A stretch of 64,000 nucleotides of DNA from Cladorhizidae sp. MBARI D1340-BT2 (lineage: Eukaryota > Porifera > Demospongiae > Poecilosclerida > Cladorhizidae), in the NCBI GenBank assembly GCA_028752905.1, contig JAQNBH010000002.1, forward strand, positions 16,829,430 through 16,893,429, read 5' to 3'. The translations under genes and the position numbers were made by a program. Shown here piece after piece: positions 1-9,789 of this stretch. Each line of letters begins with the position of its first letter. Within the stretch, counting starts at the first letter, position 1. The notes beneath the pieces were generated by a model, which had not been told where the DNA came from, did no database searches, and saw nothing but the letters and a program-made list of their open reading frames with translations.

Positions 1-3
1 CAT

Positions 4-140
4 CACACTGGGTTGGGACAGGTTGAAGTAGGTTGACAATAGCTGTATGGGGACGACACACACACTGGACCAACACCACACTGGGTTGCGGCAGGTTGGA
101 GTAGGTTGGCAATAGCTCTATGGGGGGACACATTCCATGT
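4..140. repeat. Imperfect 73-bp direct duplication in SDA1 intron
   Basis: The motif CACACTGGGTTG, followed by a GGTTG-rich stretch and ATAGCTNTATGGGG, begins at 4 and again at 77. It lies in what is probably the intron before the SDA1 penultimate exon. No coding content is seen on this strand. Confidence 0.6.
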
Positions 141-246
141 GGTGAGGTATCTAGTATTCTGTGGGAATATGTGGATACTTAGTAGCTCTTCATCATTAAT
201 TTTGCCTTGTTCAGCATGTTGGCCAATGCTTCCTGTTTTGCAATAG

Positions 247-572
247 GAAGGAAGAGAGGGAAGGGAGAAATTCGGATCGAAAAAGCGAAAGTTCAACCCT
301 GATAGCAGCACCACAAACAAGCAGAAGTCAAAGAACAAAGCCTTTACAATGATCAAGCACAAGCGAAGTATTCGCGGGAAAAACAAGAAATCATTCAGAG
401 AGAAACAAGTTAGTGATGGATTAAGGGGATTAAACATGTATGCTAATTTGTTCACTGTGATGTTAACTCATCTTTCAGATATCCTGAGAAATGTTAATAG
501 TTGTTCACTGTGATGTTAATCTTTCAGATATCCCTGAGAAACTCTCTCCTAAAGCAAAGAAGACATAAATGA
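247..572 (+). CDS. SDAD1: SDA1 homologue, C-terminal two exons (partial)
   Basis: The + strand carries an open 54-codon exon at 247-408. It follows a TTTTGCAATAG acceptor and stops at a GTTAGT donor (409). A second exon at 528-572 follows TCTTTCAG and ends in TGA at 570-572. Joined in phase 0, the product is very basic. It contains KKRKFNPDSSTTNKQKSKNK and then a SFREKQ segment that runs into a short Lys/Arg-rich tail. From memory of the family, this is the conserved end of SDA1, a nucleolar protein needed for 60S ribosomal subunit maturation and export. Upstream exons lie left of the window. A duplicated acceptor at 472-479 sits in the last intron. The match is from recall, not a search. Confidence 0.75.
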
Positions 573-1247
573 TCAGTCGGAGAATATCATGCAATATCCA
601 TTTGTCATAAGGACTATATATTAATTATATAGGTTGTATAATTATATCTCGATCAATGTTTTTCACTGTTCTAATCAATTTATTCATGATATAGTAATTG
701 GGACGTGCATGCTGCTGCAATATTTCTGGTGTATATTTGACAAAGATAAAAAAGAAGGGAAGCAAAAACAACTGTGACTATATACAAAAGTTTAAGGACT
801 ATGTATATATAATATATATACCCTTGGCAATAATGAAAGTCCACGTAAATGTGCATTATATTCTCAACAAATGAACTCTTGTGGTATATTAGTGATATAT
901 TATATATATATATATAGCTGCAACACGAATAAGACAAAGGTTTTGGGATAGACAGTTTGAATAACAAATACAACAAATATATATACATCACACTCAATAA
1001 TCAACTTTAATAATCCGCTTTAATTTTACTCTCTAGATTCGACTATAATAAAATAGATGCTCCAGCCTATTGGCTTAAAGAGGGCATTGTAATTTCGTTG
1101 TCTCTACAACAAAGATGTAACTGCCATAAAACCACTAACAAGCCCTTGTTCTTTTTGTTGAGGGTGGATGCATATGCCTCAAACAACCAAAAGTTGGGGA
1201 ACGTGTTTAGAATCGTTTCTTTAGTTATATATATAGCAACATCAAGG
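573..1247. other. Unique AT-rich spacer between SDA1 and the triplication
   Basis: No supported gene. The stretch has long alternating TA runs (for example 893-916). Its open frames are short, low-complexity and without recognisable domains. Nothing here has a counterpart at the left edge of units B or C, so the duplicated block starts after it. Confidence 0.5.
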
Positions 1248-1332
1248 TCACTCCAAAACTGCAACTCCTCTGGATAGTCATTGCTAACCAGTGTGTGGCT
1301 CAAATTTATGATGATATTGCTGATCCTGTTAA

Positions 1333-1990
1333 GGGGGGAATAATGTCAAAAAAATACACCTCGACAATACCAATCATAACTTCCACCCACTACCCTCTAT
1401 CAACATAATTTTTGTACCAAAATGTAGCTTAGAAGATAAGCTATTTAATGATGTATTTAACTTGTCTTATGGCAAAGTGTCAGCCAGGCAATCCAACTTT
1501 TGCCCTGTCCGCAAATTACAAAGCCATTAATAATGCTAAGTGGCTGTTAGGGTAAGAGTACATGTAGTAGTTTCACCTAAACTATTTGAATAAGTTTGAT
1601 AATGCACCACAGGAGAGGGGGGGGGAAATCACACACACAAACCACATGCAGATATGCTGGTCTATACCCAACACATTCTCATAACAGTGAAAATAAAATA
1701 GTTTAGGTTAAAGAGCACACAATAAGCATTCTGGTGATATATAAATTATTGAGTTTGGGTGAGAAATGAGGGAGAAATATGTGGAAATTCTTCTAATCTA
1801 ATGCGACGCGATTCTTCTTCACACTTGCTGGGTTTCTAATGAAAATAGTGAGTGCAAAAGCTGTCGTAACTGCATCATAGAATCTTCAAATGTTCTGAAA
1901 CTTGGAACACGACTTCAATATGAGCAAATACACCATTTAAAATAGTTTGTGGAAAAAGTGAAAAATTAGCATTTTGACTTTATTCCATCC
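1333..1990. mobile_element. piggyBac-type non-autonomous element (MITE), 658 bp
   Basis: TTAA occurs immediately left (1329-1332) and right (1991-1994) of this segment. Units B and C have a single TTAA at the same place, in the context CTGTTAAGGCCATCAC. The ends form imperfect inverted repeats: GGGGGGAATAATGTCAAAA on the left against GGATGGAATAAAGTCAAAA read inward from the right, 15 of 19 matching. No transposase is encoded. TTAA duplication and precise empty sites are hallmarks of piggyBac-superfamily transposition. Confidence 0.75.
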
Positions 1991-1994
1991 TTAA

Positions 1995-2107
1995 GGCCAT
2001 CACCATGATTGTAACGATAAACACTAATAACAATCTGTATTAAAAATCAACAATATTTAATTAATAAAAAATAAATTAAAAAAATAATCCACAATATTAA
2101 GTTGTGC

Positions 2108-2138
<31 letters not shown>

Positions 2139-2430
2139 CAAAGAGACCATTCTTCAGCTCACAATACAACAGTTCCTTTCTCCTCTGCCACTATATAAAT
2201 ATATACTTCCCTATATACCCAATACAGAACACACTCGCCCACCTCATCACTGCATTACTTACTCCCTCCACATCTTTCCCCAAAAGCAATGCCACCTTTC
2301 TATCCTTACCTTCTCTTCTAAATTCATCCAGCCACTCTCCTGCCACTACAATATAATTATTATATTCTGCGCACTTTGTGGATTCCCGAGAAATTAGTCC
2401 TCGAGCGTCGTGGCCCCAACATTTGCAAAA
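1995..2430 (-). pseudogene. LINE 3' fragment, unit A (reverse strand)
   Basis: Read in reverse, this is a damaged copy of the 3' end of the non-LTR element that is better kept at 23690-24440. It has the same conserved tail and the same short C-terminal reverse-transcriptase coding stretch. A poly-G tract of 29 bases (2108-2136) has replaced the GCTGCTCAAGGAGGGGGGG segment seen in B and C. No intact frame remains. Confidence 0.6.
2108..2136. repeat. 29-base poly-G tract
   Basis: An uninterrupted G run of 29 bases inside the LINE tail. The corresponding place in units B and C has only seven Gs, so this is an expansion private to A (or an assembly or sequencing artefact). Confidence 0.8.
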
Positions 2431-3470
2431 CCAATTAAGAACTTAGCAACATCAGTTAAAAAAATAAAATGAAGAGCTCATATCACAGAGCACTAAAGGG
2501 CAACACCTAATAAAACTAGAAAAATTATGAACGTATTGAAAACAGAAAACCATGAATCTTGCGAATAAGCAGTTAGGATAACGTTTGATTTTTGCACAAG
2601 CTAGAACGCATGCCCACAAAGAATGAAATGACTCGGATGCGGCATCTACTTCTCAGCAAGGCAAGAAGTGAGTTTCCTGAGATAAACGTCAGCCATTATT
2701 ACTGTGGCATAACACTTATATACCTCTCCTGTAACAGTAACTTTGAAATGGTGCGTCTAATATGATGAAGAACGGGGGGGGGGGGGGGGGTTGTTTTTAT
2801 AGTCTCCCCTCAAAGCTTCTCTATTAATGCTGTGGGGAGCGTAGGTGCAATCAAACAGACAGAGAAATTATATAACAATTTCATAGAGTGAACTATGCAA
2901 AATCCGTGGAGTTATATATTATTTTAAAAAAAGAAGGTATCATCCCCTTCATGAATTTTTCATCGCAAGAAAAGAACATTTTGTTTGAATACCCACGCTT
3001 GACTACCCTCACGCTTTTACACCATATTAAAACACTTGTGCCATAGAGGAAAACTTCCTCTCAGATATATACTGATTTCAACTCTCTATCACTTTCCAGT
3101 CAGGAGCCACACTTGTGCCCAATTCTGGCAAGCAGATATTTGGATACCTCTACAGGTTGTGGTGGAACTGTTCTCATGAATAATCTCAGAACAAGACATG
3201 TCTATGGCCAACCATGCATGATATTTATAGAGATGGCATGTCTGGATGGTACACATCAGTAGCCACAGAATATACATTATTATACATGCAAGATATTACT
3301 AACCACTAATAGTAAACGTGTGGTATGTGCTAAGTGTCACATTCCACATCTCCCTGGGGATGAAGTCCAAGTCTACCAGGAGGATGGATGGCTGTGTCCA
3401 TTGGTCGTATTTGTTTAGAGTCTCCAACCATAAGAGACATAAAGATACCAACCTTAGTAATTTGCTGCCA
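2431..3470. other. Spacer with conserved G-tract, unit A
   Basis: No supported gene. The stretch is collinear with 26310-27505 and 54290-55435. It contains a 17-base G run at 2774-2790. Its short open frames are not shared with their copies in B and C, so I do not call coding sequence. Confidence 0.5.
2774..2790. repeat. Poly-G tract conserved in all three units (copy A)
   Basis: Seventeen Gs preceded by GAAGAAC and followed by TTGTTTTTAT. The same position in B (26676-26691) has 16 Gs. In C (54601-54622) there are 21 Gs broken by one A. Confidence 0.8.
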
Positions 3471-4060
3471 CCAGGTCAAATTTCACTGTGGAACATGCTT
3501 TCTCGTGCCGCAAAGGTAGGTTCTCTTCAATCATGGCCGAATTCCACCATGGACTTCCCTGCTAACTTGAGCACTAAAGTGTGCCATGAATGTGACAATT
3601 GATGTGACAATTGAGCCAGAAATAGAGCCCATTGCAACGTGAATCCATGTTCCTCATCAATCACTGAAAATGGTGCATGCCTAGATAGTGCGGCAAATGG
3701 AGTTTCATAAGGAAAATATGAGAAGACGTATTTTGATGTGATCCCGCAAGCTCTCACAAAGAAAATTGCACAGCTTGCATGTGTTTACTAAAAGCATGAA
3801 AAAGAGAGGAAAGGAGTTTTATGAATGGAGGATTCCAGAAATGCAACATTCTTGCTTCGCACCATTGCTCTGCTCGGCAACATGTGGTATGGCAAATGAG
3901 GCGACAATTGTTTACGAATAGCTAGCCTCCACCCTGGCTGCCAAATCTGAGCACAGCTACCGTGCCACCAAAACCTTGCTATGTTGCCCCCTGACATCTT
4001 CTCTACAGTATATCAGAGGTGCTCTTTACTCTTCGAGCATGTTCTATATGGACCACACCA
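3471..4060 (+). pseudogene. Retroelement C-terminal endonuclease-like remnant, unit A
   Basis: In broken + frames the stretch encodes HAFSCRKG, then an SITENGACLD-like stretch, KYEKTYFDV, PEMQHSCFAPL and a final region resembling AIQCIRGARSS. The order matches a C-terminal domain I recall from reverse-transcriptase proteins that are abundant in cnidarian and sponge genomes (Cys/His-Asn motif, then FDVRVFNP). There are several stops and shifts. Collinear copies lie at 27509-28095 and 55440-56025. The precise clade is uncertain. Confidence 0.5.
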
Positions 4061-4648
4061 ATCAATAAAACATTTGTCAAAGCTAGATTTTTTTAAACAT
4101 GTTTTCCTTAAATATGTTTTCCTTAAAAGATAATTTTAAGTTTGGGCTCCTGTAAAAACAACTACAAAATAATATTATATATAATACTTAGACCCACAAA
4201 AAGGAAACTAAAGTTCAGATGCTATATTATCTGTGGAGTAATGTGATGAGATTTCTGAATCACAGAATCGTACAAACAAAATATGTATATATATAATATA
4301 TGTATATAATTATATTAAGCCTATAAAGTGAGTTTTTTTTCTAAATTGTACTATGATATTCTAGTTGCATGTTCTATATTATAATTATATTCTATATAAT
4401 TATAATGAAGTAAGTTCTGTCTGAAGTAAGTTCTGTCTTAATTATTTTGTTAGTTACCATCCATTCTGAGTGTTACATATCATAGCAAAATAAAGTGAAC
4501 AATATCAAAATGATAAACAATTCTCCATGCATAATACTACGGGCCTCATTTCTTTCTACATACAAAATAATTAGCAACAGAGTTGTTGATCTGTACCGAA
4601 TATAATTACATAAACTAAGAAGGGATTTAATATATAATATATCTCCCT
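4061..4648. other. AT-rich 3' flank of GT61 copy A
   Basis: No gene is seen. The segment has TATATAATATATG-type near-palindromes around 4284-4310 and a direct repeat of GAAGTAAGTTCTGTCT at 4406-4438. It lies directly downstream of the GT61 stop on the reverse strand, so it should hold its 3' UTR. I could not assign a poly(A) signal with confidence. It is strongly conserved in B and C. Confidence 0.45.
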
Positions 4649-6175
4649 TTATAAATTTAAATATTTCTTCAAGTCTTTTACAATTGCACCGATGTTGACA
4701 TGAACATGTTTCGTTTCCCCACCTATGCTTGTAGATTTGTACTTACGTCCAGACAAATGAGCCAATGTGCGGAATGTTGGATTTGAAATCATATATCGAG
4801 GCTCCATTTCATAGACCAAAGCATTGTCCCTCAGCCACCAAAGATGAACGAGACCAGCTCCATGAACACCCATGTAAATGTCAGCATCATGGACAATCCT
4901 GACCTGCTCACACAATCCGAGATCTTCCAAATGAACTTGTCGTACTGTGGCTGGTTTGAGTGCTTTTCTGAGTTCAATTACAAGTTCGTTCTCATTGGTC
5001 AACACTCGTGGAAAGCGATCTAACTTGTCACTTTTGAATCTGAAATATGGTTTTCGGGACACATAAATAATTGAAGGCACACTATTCTGTGTTATATTGT
5101 TACTTCTTTGGTCGCTCACAGAGCATGCCTTGAGCACTCTTGCCCGAAACGAATTAAATTGTGTGTTTGATAAACCTTTACCATCACAGTCCAAACATTT
5201 CCGTACTGTTTTAAGACTCATTTTACACCGGAATGGAAAACTATGTACGCCTTTTGGCACAAGTATAACCTTCTTGAAGCAAGTCATGACATCGTTAAGA
5301 CTATCGACTGTGTGAACTTTTGCTTCAGGAAAAAGTGCTACATCAAACTCGGGGAAGAGGTAATTGTCACTGCCAGATATCCTTATTATGTGAATTTCAC
5401 GGGATTGTGGGTGATTGGCATCTTGCAGCAGCTTGTGAACACTGAAATAGTCCAGGAATCTAAAATAAATGTGCACTCTCTGTGCAGTGAAAAAGAAAAC
5501 GTCATCTTCAATCCATTTTTCACAAATTGCTGCAGGTTGGGGCTCTGCTTCTCCTACCCTTGCAATCACTTGCAACACATAATCAAAGAAATGCACCTGA
5601 TGTCTCAGGAATTCAGTGCTTGTTTTATGGCACTCAGTTCCACACCCATCCAGAAGAGCTATAGATAGTTCTGCTTTGTTGTATTCCATGTACTTGTGAT
5701 CTGCTTCAATCATTGTTTTACCAAAAATGCGAGGAGATATGATGATATTTTCTAGTGTACATGTAGCCATTTGGTCAGAATAGGGACTTCCAAAACACCG
5801 TATTGAAGTTTGCAAAGAGGCATTTGCACAGACAGGAATGGGCAGTTGGAAAGTGTCAACAAAGTAGCTATAACAGAAAGTTCCTTTAACCCAATTGCTT
5901 GTCTTCTCTATCACAGAGCTAGTGGTAGAGCTGTAAGACACAGCAGTTGATTCTAGTAGTGGCCTTAAAAGACGCTTCGCTTCGGTAAGTAAACGTGGCG
6001 TGGTATTGTTGGTTCTGTATTTATTAGCGGAGGTACCTGTTTTAGATGTAGTCTTCTCATTCTCATAATATCTGAAATTCCTTGTCACTTCTGGCCGATT
6101 CATTAACAGAAGCACGATTAGCTGGATGAGGACTAAAATAATGAATATAGCAACTAGACACAACTTCACACCCAT
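4649..6175 (-). CDS. GT61-family glycosyltransferase, copy A (508 aa)
   Basis: Single-exon type II membrane protein. Residues 1-4 are cytosolic and residues 5-25 form a hydrophobic anchor (ILVLIQLIVLLL). A Ser/Thr-rich stem follows to about 95, then a luminal catalytic part. The GT61 (DUF563) signature is present: EDDVFFFTAQRVHIYFRF near 223-240, YVSRKPYFRF at 371-380, and EQVRIVHDADIYMGVHGAGL at 423-442 with HGAG at 438-441. ALVYEMEP follows. GT61 enzymes (EOGT, POMGNT2 and plant xylosyltransferases) add sugars to secretory-pathway proteins in the ER or Golgi. The acceptor and donor here cannot be told. Sequons occur at Asn56/57, 118 and 360. The start has a purine-rich context (CGGCAATGG). 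About 97% identical to copy B. Confidence 0.88.
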   Translation of the reverse strand: MGVKLCLVAIFIILVLIQLIVLLLMNRPEVTRNFRYYENEKTTSKTGTSANKYRTNNTTPRLLTEAKRLLRPLLESTAVSYSSTTSSVIEKTSNWVKGTFCYSYFVDTFQLPIPVCANASLQTSIRCFGSPYSDQMATCTLENIIISPRIFGKTMIEADHKYMEYNKAELSIALLDGCGTECHKTSTEFLRHQVHFFDYVLQVIARVGEAEPQPAAICEKWIEDDVFFFTAQRVHIYFRFLDYFSVHKLLQDANHPQSREIHIIRISGSDNYLFPEFDVALFPEAKVHTVDSLNDVMTCFKKVILVPKGVHSFPFRCKMSLKTVRKCLDCDGKGLSNTQFNSFRARVLKACSVSDQRSNNITQNSVPSIIYVSRKPYFRFKSDKLDRFPRVLTNENELVIELRKALKPATVRQVHLEDLGLCEQVRIVHDADIYMGVHGAGLVHLWWLRDNALVYEMEPRYMISNPTFRTLAHLSGRKYKSTSIGGETKHVHVNIGAIVKDLKKYLNL

Positions 6176-7330
6176 TGCCGATATCTTACTCTGAGCAAAG
6201 TGGGCGAGGTGGGCGTAAAGTTTGTTTCTTCTGGTAAATTGGTCCGATTTTAATATGGAGATTTTCCAATTAGCGGTCCCTCCCTCTAGTAATCGACCCT
6301 ACCCTGGCACCACGAGCAATGGGGGAAAATGTCTTCTTACCAAGGATTCCACTGTTGTCCAGAGAGTATCCTTTCTAGTTCAAGCGGTGTGCCTTCTAAT
6401 CCTTGACGTCAGGAAAGAACCACTAGGGATTGGCAGAAGCAGCTTTTCTTGAAATGGGAAGCCTACTTAGTACTAGACTAAGAGTGAGGCTATCAGGCAG
6501 TACTTTCTGCAGAATTTTCTTAGTATAAAGAAGATAATGCAATTTGTTAAAAGTGGGAAGCTGGTCTGACAACACGTGGTTTTGTTATAAAGTCCCATAT
6601 CTCTCTTAATCTCCTGGACCAGTTAGGCACTCAGCGCTACAGTATCATAACCACATGTAGCACCCATTTGGGTTTGGTTTGCAGTACTCTGTAAGTAGCT
6701 TGGCATGTTTCTGTGCCTGGGACCTGGCTTGTTATGATCACTTAAATGAAATAAAGTTCTTGGCACACATTCAAGATATAGTCCTGATTTATATACTAAA
6801 ATGTAGTCAATGCAGTATGCTTACTAAGAGTATTTTTGTTTTGCCATACAAATTTTATTGGCACTGCAGGTTGCAATGTGAAGTGAAGCCACTCCTCCAA
6901 CTCCTCCGTGAATGCATGAAGTGTTGAGTGGCTGTAATTGACAGAGCAATACAAGCAGATGAAAGTATTTCTTATAATGATGGAATTATTTCTTTTGGTG
7001 GAAGTATTTTTATATTTTTTAATGTTCATGTGAAGGCAGCTCTAAATTATTGTTACAAATTTGGAGCGCTCTAGATTCTGCATACTTCACTATATGAACT
7101 AGATATATAGCTCGGGTAATAGATCTCTCACTGTGTTCTCTTCTGATATTAAAAACTGATGCATTGGTACAGTCATGCCAAAGTCACATGCAGCCAAAGT
7201 GGGGTTAGCTACCTAAAAATAAGAGTGCCTGAACTGGCTTTACAATAACCTTCTCAATAATCAACTTCAAATTGTACTCTCTCGATGTTTCGACTAGATG
7301 CTCTAGCCTTCATCAGGAATAATGACTGGC
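6176..7330. other. 5' flank of GT61 copy A and spacer
   Basis: No supported gene. The first ~60 bases upstream of the GT61 start contain repeated GGGCGAGGTGGGCG boxes that could be promoter elements (inference). The rest is collinear with 30212-31345 and 58115-59245. Short open frames here look incidental. Confidence 0.4.
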
Positions 7331-7735
7331 TGCAGTTGCAGTTACTTCTTGCATCGCTCTATATGTGCAGGCTGGAATAGCTGTAGAGTGCAGTGACATA
7401 ACTCTCTGCTGACTCTTCCTCGTTTTGGTTGCGTTTGTTGAAGCATGCACGTTCAAATATATTATTTCTCACTGGAATGAATCCATCAAATAGCTACAGG
7501 TTGGTTCATACTTTTTTCTTTTGTCTTTCATAATGCCAGTAGAGTTGAGAACATCCTCAGTCTCCTCGTCTAGGCAATAGAACTGGCCTGACCTGTCTTG
7601 CCTCTGTTGCATTGGCCAGTCGTGATGTGATATATACCTAGTTAGCTTATAGTAGGAATCAATTTCTTCTCGTGAAAACAGCAACCACACACCAAACAAT
7701 TCTCAGAAGGGTTGAACTCTGAACTCATGGTACGA
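7331..7735 (-). pseudogene. Ty3/gypsy gag fossil, unit A
   Basis: A 76-codon open stretch at 7469-7699 on the reverse strand reads SREEIDSYYKL, then GQFYCLDEETEDVLNSTGI and DKRKKYEPTCSYLMDSF. After a frameshift it continues with an ERACFNKRNQNEEESAESYV-like region ending near 7331. This order (LYCLGEEADDVL, then RKKYD, then ERARFNRRxQ, then SVExFVTALY) is typical of metazoan Ty3/gypsy gag capsid. No LTRs or pol are found beside it, so it is an isolated fragment. The 76-residue frame is identical in unit B. Confidence 0.6.
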
Positions 7736-8034
7736 TCATGCTATCAAATATGGGCATACTAGGAAGGTGTTACAGTAACCCATTAAAGGTGATTATGTAT
7801 TACAGATGCACTTCTGTACAGCTCAAACATCTTTCTTCATTTAGCTCAGCCATCTGGGCATTTAAAGGGAAAGGTGTCGTGGTAGGAAGATTCATCACAC
7901 CTCTGACGACACCATGTTGCTGCATGTTCTGAAACGGAGCTAAAGGTCTGTACACCCCCCAAATCAATTTACAACCACAAAAATGTCCAGGAAATTATAT
8001 AACCACTAAGTATGAGATATATCAGAGTTTAATA

Positions 8035-9240
8035 TAGTGGAACCTCCGTTAATGGATATTCCCCACCTTATAACGGACAGAGGCAGACCGATAGATATTT
8101 CCATAGGAATAGTGCCCAGAAAGCACCCGAATAGTGGACAACCTCCAAATTCCGAACAACGGACAGCACCCAAGCACCCAGTTGATTTTGTTACCAGTCA
8201 CCTCAGCAAAGCCTTTATTGAAACTCTTTCTCACAGAAACTGAGGGATTACAAAGGCAATATTGTAAGGAATTTAGCCAATAACAATGCTCTCTCTCTCA
8301 CTGCAACAGCAGATTGGTCTCAACTGTTAGTTGGCTCCATTCTGACAAGCAATACTTCTCCAATGGAAGGAGTCCATAATTCTTGATAGCCTCTGATGTA
8401 AGAGTGTACTTCTGCTACACTGAAGTCACTGCCTACTGGCTGAGAGGTCATCTAGCTAGGGAATCTAGTCATCTCACGTGACAGTTCGCATGTTGCTCAC
8501 ATTTCTACGAGTCAGATGTCTTGAGTGAAGCTAATCTATAAAGCTGCTGGAGTCTGGTAATGGCGTCTTATAAAAAAAAAGGATTCATCTCTCCTTCTTG
8601 GAGAAGAAGGTGGACGTGATGAAGCAAAGAAGCATCTTGGAATTACTGTGCGCACCCTTGGAGAAAAGTTTAGTTGTGGTAAGACACAAATTTCAGATCA
8701 TAATATAAATCTAATCCGTCAACTAGTAAAAAAACCTCAAGTTTCAGAGTAATCTGATGTTAATTGTACCAATTGTATGTGATGGCCTGTTCCAAGAACA
8801 TTTACCCATGTGGACCTTAACTTACTGAGAAGGCCAGAGAAATTGCTGTAATTTTAGTCAAGGCAGAATTCAAGGGAACCAATGGCTGGCTAACAAAGTA
8901 GAAGAAGTGGTACAATATAAGGAGAGTGGTTGTAAGTGGTGAATCTGATGATGTATGAGGTGAGACTATCATGTTCTGGAAGGAGAGGCTGCCTGAGATT
9001 GTGAAAAGATATAAAAAGGAAGACATTTATAATCTAGATGAGACTGGATGCTTTTGGAAAGCACTCCCTGATCGTGGGTTTGGATAGAAAGGAAAGCAAT
9101 GCTGGGGTGGGAAAAAGAGTAAGCAGAGATTGACAGTAACCTTCATAGTGAGTGCAGCTGGTGAAAAGGAAACTCCCATTGTCATCTGGTATTATGTAAA
9201 AAACCTAGGTGCTTCCAAGGTTTTGATACATATGGTCTTC
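8035..9240 (+). mobile_element. Tigger/pogo transposon, 5' part, unit A
   Basis: It starts with a terminal-repeat-like TAGTGGAACCTCCGTTAA next to TA. Downstream come a helix-turn-helix segment (LGEKFSCGKTQIS) and the start of a DDE domain: NLDETGCFWKALPD, KGKQCWGGKKSKQRLTVTF and ETPIVIWYYVKNLGA. These are Tigger/pogo (CENP-B-like) transposase motifs. Stops and shifts are frequent, so it is dead. The hAT element at 9241 interrupts it; it resumes at 12930 (collinear with 33274 in B). Confidence 0.75.
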
Positions 9241-9571
9241 CAGGGGTGGATCCAGGAATTTTAGATTGGGGGGGTTGATGAACTACTCACGGCCATAGCC
9301 ACAGGGGTTTCCATGTTGCCCGGAAATCCTTTCTTTCCTGAATCATGATCAGATCATTAATCATTTTGCAAGAAAGCACCATCCTGCATTTCTCTTGGCA
9401 ATTATATAAGACATATCATCACCAACATTATTATAACAAGAAATGTAAAATTGAACATGGTATCCTTTAAAAAGAATTATGAGTAATAGTGCAAGTGCTC
9501 AGGAAACCCCCTTACTTATTCCGGGCTATGGTCCTGGTTGCCTGCCTACTAACAACCTAAGGAAGATGCTG

Positions 9572-9600
9572 GGGTGGATCCAGGAATTTTATAAAGGTAC
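9572..9600 (+). other. Second hAT left-end copy nested inside the element
   Basis: GGGGTGGATCCAGGAATTTTA is found at 9243 and again at about 9573, within the same element. Only one matching right end is present. A truncated nested insertion or an end duplication would explain it. Confidence 0.5.
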
Positions 9601-9789
9601 AGGGGGTGTGTGCAGGGGTGGAGAACTAGTCCATGCACACTGCACTGTGTAATGAATAAGAATATTTATCAGCTTAAAAGAACAGCAACTAAAGATAAAC
9701 AGGAAACTATTTTCAGTCAATAAATAGTGAAGCTTGAAAGAGCCTTCTCGGGTGACACTGCACAAAAGCATGGCAGATATCATCAACTG

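Noticed and set aside
3..455. 150-codon reverse-strand frame
   Set aside because: It is antisense to the SDA1 exon and its introns. The forward strand has splice signals and a recognisable family tail.
680..1303. Reverse-strand frames of 105 and 78 codons left of unit A
   Set aside because: They are low-complexity, Tyr/Ile-rich translations of TA-rich DNA with no domain or counterpart.
5243..5668. 141-codon forward frame inside GT61 (also in copies B and C)
   Set aside because: It lies wholly antisense to the conserved GT61 catalytic region, and its conservation follows from that gene.
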